Positions 59,154-64,000 of a DNA stretch of 64,000 nucleotides are shown here, piece after piece. The number at the start of each line of letters is the position of its first letter. Positions within the stretch are counted from its first letter, which is position 1. A program made the translations under genes and the position numbers. The stretch is from NCBI GenBank assembly GCA_008704415.1, contig VXIS01000174.1, positions 33,670-97,669 of the forward strand, given 5' to 3'. The notes beneath the pieces were generated by a model. It had not been told where the DNA came from, ran no database searches, and was given only the letters and a program-made list of their open reading frames with translations. This DNA is from Sphaerosporella brunnea. Its lineage: Eukaryota; Ascomycota; Pezizomycetes; Pezizales; Pyronemataceae.

Positions 59154-59770
59154 CCTTACTGCGGACCTCCGAGTTGTGAGATGCTCTCTCGACGCTTCTC
59201 GTCAGATATCGATCCCCAGTCCTATTACAGCCGCAAGAGCCAGCAAGAGGCCAAGGAGCGTGGTGAATCCGTGGATGGGTGGTGTTAATCCAAAGGGTTA
59301 CGATGTTTTGCTTACCGATATTGGCTACGACACACTTAAAGGCAAAGTAGCCAATGTTGTGGGCATCCCGTACCATCAGGCAGCGTCTAAGGAAGATGCC
59401 GCCAAAGTGGTCACAGTTGGCGGGTGTATCATCTACGGCCAGAAGCTTTTTCCGGCCGTTGTCAATTTCAAACCCGACTAGGGAGCCCATTGGGTCTTCT
59501 TTGTTGTGGACTTTGCATCTGAATACTAACTACTGTGAGCTCATTGGTATCAGGGATTGTGAAAACTGCGGACCCACGTCCGGCCACATTGCCGGGTATC
59601 AACAAAATATTCAGATGTCGCCCGAAAATTCCCACTTTTCCGAAGTTGATATTCTCGGCATGGATTTCCTCACCTAACACATTGCTTCTCAGTGGAACTA
59701 TCCCCGCGACAACCGAGCCAAGTTGTACATTGGTGGTGATTGGCACGTGGTGCCCAAGTTTAAGATGTAG
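59154..59770 (+). pseudogene. Unidentified, frame-disrupted gene
   Basis: Several protein-like pieces lie in order on the plus strand but in different frames: MLSRRFSSDIDPQSYYSRKSQ...GESVDGW (59179-59283), NPKGYDVLLTDIGYDTLKGK...GGCIIYGQKLFPAVVNFKPD (59285-59481), AHWVFFVVDFASEY (about 59487-59530), and finally WNYPRDNRAKLYIGGDWHVVPKFKM, stop (59694-59770). The first two overlap-join with one frame change and no GT-AG intron that fits. I do not recognise the family. The minus strand also has open frames here (59119-59490, 59468-59746), so strand is not certain. It may be a decaying gene or a heavily spliced one. Confidence 0.35.
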
Positions 59771-61378
59771 TCAGGTAGCAGTTCGGAAATGGAAAAAATT
59801 AAAAAAATCATTTTTTAGGCACTGAAAAAAAGAAAATCCAGTAAAAAGAAAATTACCGCATTCGGCATTGCAAATACTACCACATCGCAACTGACGCAAC
59901 ACCCAATTCACTTGCGCGCAAAATCTATCACACTGCGTACTGGGAACCCGTTGCGCAGTCATCAACTCAATATGCAGATGAATCTTGTAATTGGGAATCT
60001 CTTGAAATACAAAATTCACCTGATGGTACCGCAGGATCAATCTGCCCGCGTTAATTAACGTTGCTATTATCGTGGAGTTGAGTCATGGTGAGTGCACGTG
60101 GTGAAAAGGTTCCCGTGCACATGAGTTGTTTACCTGGAGCATATGGAAATACTTGAGCATATGACGCCGTACATAGAATACTGTGATAAGTACTGTCGAC
60201 GGAGGATCGATGTGTCTGTTTAAGAACCTGAAAATGCCGCAGCCAAGGCTGCGTGTGCATCGTATTAAATGAGGCTACCCAAACCAATCATCAGGCCTCG
60301 CTGCCATAGTGTTGAGTTTTTCAACAAACTGTATCTCTGCGACGAGTAAGCCCACGCCTTGGATTCATCACATCGCCAAGCCACTTTTTTATGCTTTGTT
60401 TTAATCATAATGTATTCGGCCGCTTGCGGCCATGACATATGGTATACATGACAGACTACCCTTAGGCCTCAAGGACCCACAGACGGGCGTGTCTTGGGGA
60501 AAGAAGACATAAGAAAAGTGAATGCGAAAAGAGTGAATCGAAAACCCAAGGCCGCCTCCAACCCTTCAGTGAAAGTAATCCCTATATCGACTTGACGTGC
60601 TCCCTCCCCGACCTACCCACTACCATGTGCATTCCTCCGCCCATATGCACGCCCACTTCTAACGTCCGACATGGAACGCCTTCGCTGCCTAAAACCATGA
60701 TCCCACACGACCAACAAGACCAAATCGGTGCGCCGGAGGAGTCCAAATTACCGGCAGTCAAGTGTGGTGGTGCCTCTGTCTACCCGCAGAGGGGGCCCCT
60801 GTTACGGGTTGCGGACTGGGGTCGATCATATCGCTCGCACGCTTCGCACGATAAAGTTCCGTTCCGTTTCGATGGGGGAGCTCACTGCAAGCGCTACCGC
60901 CTGCTAACTGGCGTTAAACGTTCATTCCGACGAGTTGCCATGCGGACTATCGGCTGAGGTTAATACTGAGTGGTAGCAAGCGAATCGCGGGGGCAAATGA
61001 GTTGTTGAATCGAAACCGTACACTCTACCTCGCCTGGTAGAGCGGACACACACACCACAAAAACATCGTGAAGCCAAAGTGTGCGGGGTTTTCGGTGTGC
61101 CAACGCACAGGCTTGGCATTTCCGGGCGGTTAGTGTGGTTGTCGAAGGTGTGTGTAACACTTTTTTATGCTGATGTCGCCTCTATTTTAGAGCTTGGGGG
61201 GCGAGGCAGTAGTTGGTGCACGACTCGACGACTCGACGATGATGATGAAGATGAAGATGATGGCGATGACATGATGATGGTGCCTGCCAGGCACCATCGC
61301 CGCGGCGGGATTGGATGCCCGCCGTGCGGCGAGGGTGCGTTGGACACAGAGTGTCACTCGGTCATAGCGCGTCACTCT
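59771..61378. other. Gene-poor stretch left of hAT element
   Basis: No supported gene. ORFs up to 121 codons lack signatures. A GATGAT/GAAGAT microsatellite at about 61239-61278 gives Asp/Glu or Ser runs depending on frame. Confidence 0.5.
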
Positions 61379-61386
61379 GTATGTTG

Positions 61387-63856
61387 TAGGGATGGACAAA
61401 TCTTAATCCGCTACGGTAGCGTACGGTAGCCTACAATAGGTGATTGTTTGATACGAATCATATACAAGCCGCGGACTGACATCATGATAGGAATTCTAGC
61501 GGGATGGCGGGAAAGCACGGGCGCAAGCGCGGGCGCGCGGAGCGCATGGCCGCACAAGGAACGGGCATAATGCTCGGCGAGGTCGTGCAAAAGGACTGTC
61601 AACTTAAACTACTATACCACGTCATGAGGCCCAGAATCATGATTTAGTGCGGCTCACACTAAACCCAATCCGGTGCAAAAACTACGCCGTTCTCGAACAA
61701 TGCGAGCCACAACAGCTCCTCCTCCAACAGTGTATCGCCACCGCATCTATGCCAGTTTCTAGCACTCGCATCTCCCTGAGTAGCGTGGTCCAGTACCCGG
61801 CGGTTGATGTGTATGAAGGAAAGCTTATTGGCTTTTTCGACAGATAAACGATTCCGTTTTTTGTCATGGATGAGGTTTTTAATGGAAAAGGAACGCTCGG
61901 AGGGGACAGAATTCCCTGAAAAAATCAGCATGATGTAGTTAAAGACTAGGAGAAGCGTCATGATACCCGGTGCATGAACGATGCGTAGCACAAGCCGGCT
62001 CAGCGCCGGTGCCAGTTCCATCATTTCTTTCCAGAAGTCTACGCGTGAGACTTTTCACTGCCACACATGATTTTCTGGAATAAATGAACCCTGCATGTTT
62101 CAAAAGTCATGGTATTGCCGGCAGGCCTCTGGGGTTCCCATTCGCTCCAAAAAGATCAAGATGTCATTCATGGAGGTAATGTCTGAATCTGGCTCGGCGC
62201 CTGAGCGAAGTACACCACGAAAAAGATGGTAGCTGAGGTGACGCGGGTTGAGCAGGTGCGCTACCGCATGAATTGTACTAAGCTGTGTGGACCGCCTCTT
62301 ATCAAACGAAGGAAGGATTGACAACGTTGCTTGACGTTGAGACGGGTGAGTGAACGTAGTCAACGTCGTCGTTGTTGTCTCTATATGGTTCCTAAGGATG
62401 TGCCAGCAATTGAACACTTGCACAAGCCCACCATGCTCGTCCAAACTGGATTCGGACTGTTTCTGTTCCTCACTAATCTCCCAAATAAGGGTAAGGAGGT
62501 CGTCAAGTGTTGACCAAAACGTAGAATCTCGAATGATAGCGGCAATGTCGCGCGGGCAGTCAATATCAGCTTGACGCTCCAGATATGCTTGCAATGCTGA
62601 CTTATTCCGCAGCAGAGCACTCATTAATGCTTGCTGGGTTCCCCACAGTGTGATGACCGACAGAACAAGAATATAATGTCGACCATAGAGGCGTTGTTGT
62701 ACCTCACGTGGAATCGCCTATCGTTTTTTTGCGCTTTGGAAAAACGAGGCAACCGACTGAGACTTTTCGAGGATCTTTGAGTATGAATAGGTGTCAAGGA
62801 TGTCTTTGATGAGTAGTTGAAGCCCATGGGACTCGCAAGGAACAAACAAGAGGTGTTTTGTCTTCAAGCTTCCTCCATACGCTTTTCATCGTAGCGCACG
62901 TGTCTGTGAACAGACTGTTGACGCGGTGCCAATTGCCCGCGCCAATTGCTTGTTCAACATGGCTGATAAACCATTGTGCGAGAAAGTCCGACGTTTGCGA
63001 CTCGGCGCCACTGTCTTTGGTGTTCACGTAAAAGACTCCGTGCAGTGTGAGAAAGGATAGATTGATTCTACGGTTTCCAACAATATCTGTGCTTTCGTCC
63101 ATGACTGTATTGATGTATTCAGCCATTTTCCAATGATGCTGAGCCTCGCTGTAGACTTCTTCGTAGCAAATATCCAACCACTTCCCCGGTAAATCTTTTC
63201 GTCGTGGTGGTTCGTAGTTTTAAAAGCCGTGCAGGGCAGCGGTCCGTGAATATTCGTCTTCATACATTCCAAACGGATGTACATTCATATACATACTTAA
63301 CGCATCGTCATGTTGTTTGAGGGCGATTGCTTCGTCATGGAGAAGCATTGGTAATGGAATCCCAGGGACTTGTCGGGGGTTTGTTGATGTCGAGCCCCCG
63401 GCGCCCCCCACAACCCGCTCTACCCCGTGTTTGCGTTCGATATCTCTCTAATGCCGCAGGTATGGGATGCACTCTCTCAAGTGCTCGAGTTCCCAAGCCG
63501 TACTTTTCGCACCGGTTTGACCGCAATAAGTGCACTCATAGCGCTTTGTCTTCCACTTTTTAGCAGCCGGCACAACGTGAACTCGCATTAAAGCACTTAC
63601 AGAATGTGTTCCATCGTGCCAGTGGCAAAATGCAACCAGTTTTGGGTTTGGTCTACGTGGCAGTATGTCAACTGTCGGTAAAGATGCAGCAGTACGGTGT
63701 TGCGACTGGAGTTCACATTTTCCGCAGGGGAGTAACGTTGGGTTGACGTTGCTCGAGGCGCGTTGCATCATCGGCCAAGTTTCAAAAACCAATCGAAACT
63801 TAGCGATAGATTTCCTACAGTCTCGTTCGTATCCGGTGGCTTTTTGTCCATCCCTA
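61387..63856 (-). mobile_element. Complete hAT-superfamily DNA transposon (decayed)
   Basis: Ends share the 14-bp terminal inverted repeat TAGGGATGGACAAA (61387-61400 and complement 63843-63856). Flanking 8-mers GTATGTTG (61379-61386) and GTATGTTA (63857-63864) match 7 of 8, the expected 8-bp hAT target duplication with one later change. The 2470-bp element encodes a minus-strand transposase that is broken (next entry). Confidence 0.88.
61659..63792 (-). pseudogene. hAT transposase, broken by stops and frameshifts
   Basis: Fragments in order on the minus strand: BED-like zinc finger YECTYCGQTG...EHLREC (about 63510-63580), the DDE N-part VMDESTDIVGNRRINLSFLTLHG and SLFTDTCATMKSVWRKLE (62880-63140), an alpha-helical middle with ALLRNKSALQAYLERQADIDCPRD (62100-62624), and the C-terminal hAT dimerisation region NSVPSERSFSIKNLIHDKKRNRLSVEKANKLSFIHINRRVLD (61780-61930). 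At least two stops around 62055-62103 and frameshifts near 62800 and 63200 break it. Not expected to make active transposase. Confidence 0.88.
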
Positions 63857-63864
63857 GTATGTTA

Positions 63865-64000
63865 GATATGAGTATGAACCGACGCATTAGGGTTAGACAG
63901 TAGTGTAGTTAGATTAAGGTTTGGCACTAGCGAGCGGTAACTGCACCTTAAGTGCAGTAATGGCGTCTCTAGCCCTGTACCTTTAATATAACCTCTTCTA
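63865..64000. other. Right edge
   Basis: Non-coding flank of the hAT element; nothing recognised. Confidence 0.5.

Overview
This is nuclear DNA of a filamentous fungus, most likely a Pezizomycotina ascomycete. The evidence is compact intron-bearing genes, with introns mostly 50-140 bp, GT-AG ends and CTAAC/CTGAC-like branch sites. The gene set is conserved fungal: NTE1, GCV2, VIP1, COX16, MRH4-like, a BRL1/BRR6 protein, an EF-hand MscS channel and a VNX1-type exchanger. I cannot place it below that rank from sequence alone. Exon joins were worked out by hand from splice sites and reading frame; every listed join keeps frame from start to stop.

Layout. 1-31 kb is a dense housekeeping block: proteasome beta subunit PRE1 (-) divergent from NTE1 (+), guanine deaminase (+), an MRH4-like mitochondrial helicase (+), BRX1 (-), Lunapark LNP1 (-), RPS18 (+), a BRL1/BRR6 nuclear-envelope protein (-), glycine decarboxylase GCV2 (+), an SRPK-type kinase (+) and a pterin-carbinolamine dehydratase (-). 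31.3-33.2 kb holds a serine-protease-like gene interrupted in a coding exon by a 373-bp inverted-repeat element (MITE). 34-39 kb is the inositol-pyrophosphate kinase VIP1 (-). 39-41.5 kb is a small transposon graveyard with Tc1/mariner and piggyBac relics. 41.5-58.4 kb returns to conserved genes: an anoctamin/IST2 homologue (+), 26S proteasome ATPase RPT6 (-), VNX1-type exchanger (+), COX16 (-), a probable non-coding C/D snoRNA host gene (+), a short-chain dehydrogenase (-) and an MscS channel with an EF hand (-). 58.4-64 kb is accessory: a perfect hairpin, an unidentified broken gene, and a complete but decayed hAT transposon with terminal inverted repeats and target-site duplication.

Shared themes. 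Several products act at membranes of the ER, nuclear envelope or vacuole (NTE1, LNP1, BRL1, IST2-like, VNX1, MscS). Two belong to the proteasome (PRE1, RPT6) and three to ribosome production (BRX1, RPS18, the snoRNAs). Nothing indicates a gene cluster; neighbours appear independent.

Most notable: the near-perfect MITE whose removal restores one open frame; two genes whose start codon is split AT|G by an intron; two 22-nt microexons; the intronic snoRNA host gene; and the fully delimited hAT element. I did not find a plausible multi-gene novel system.
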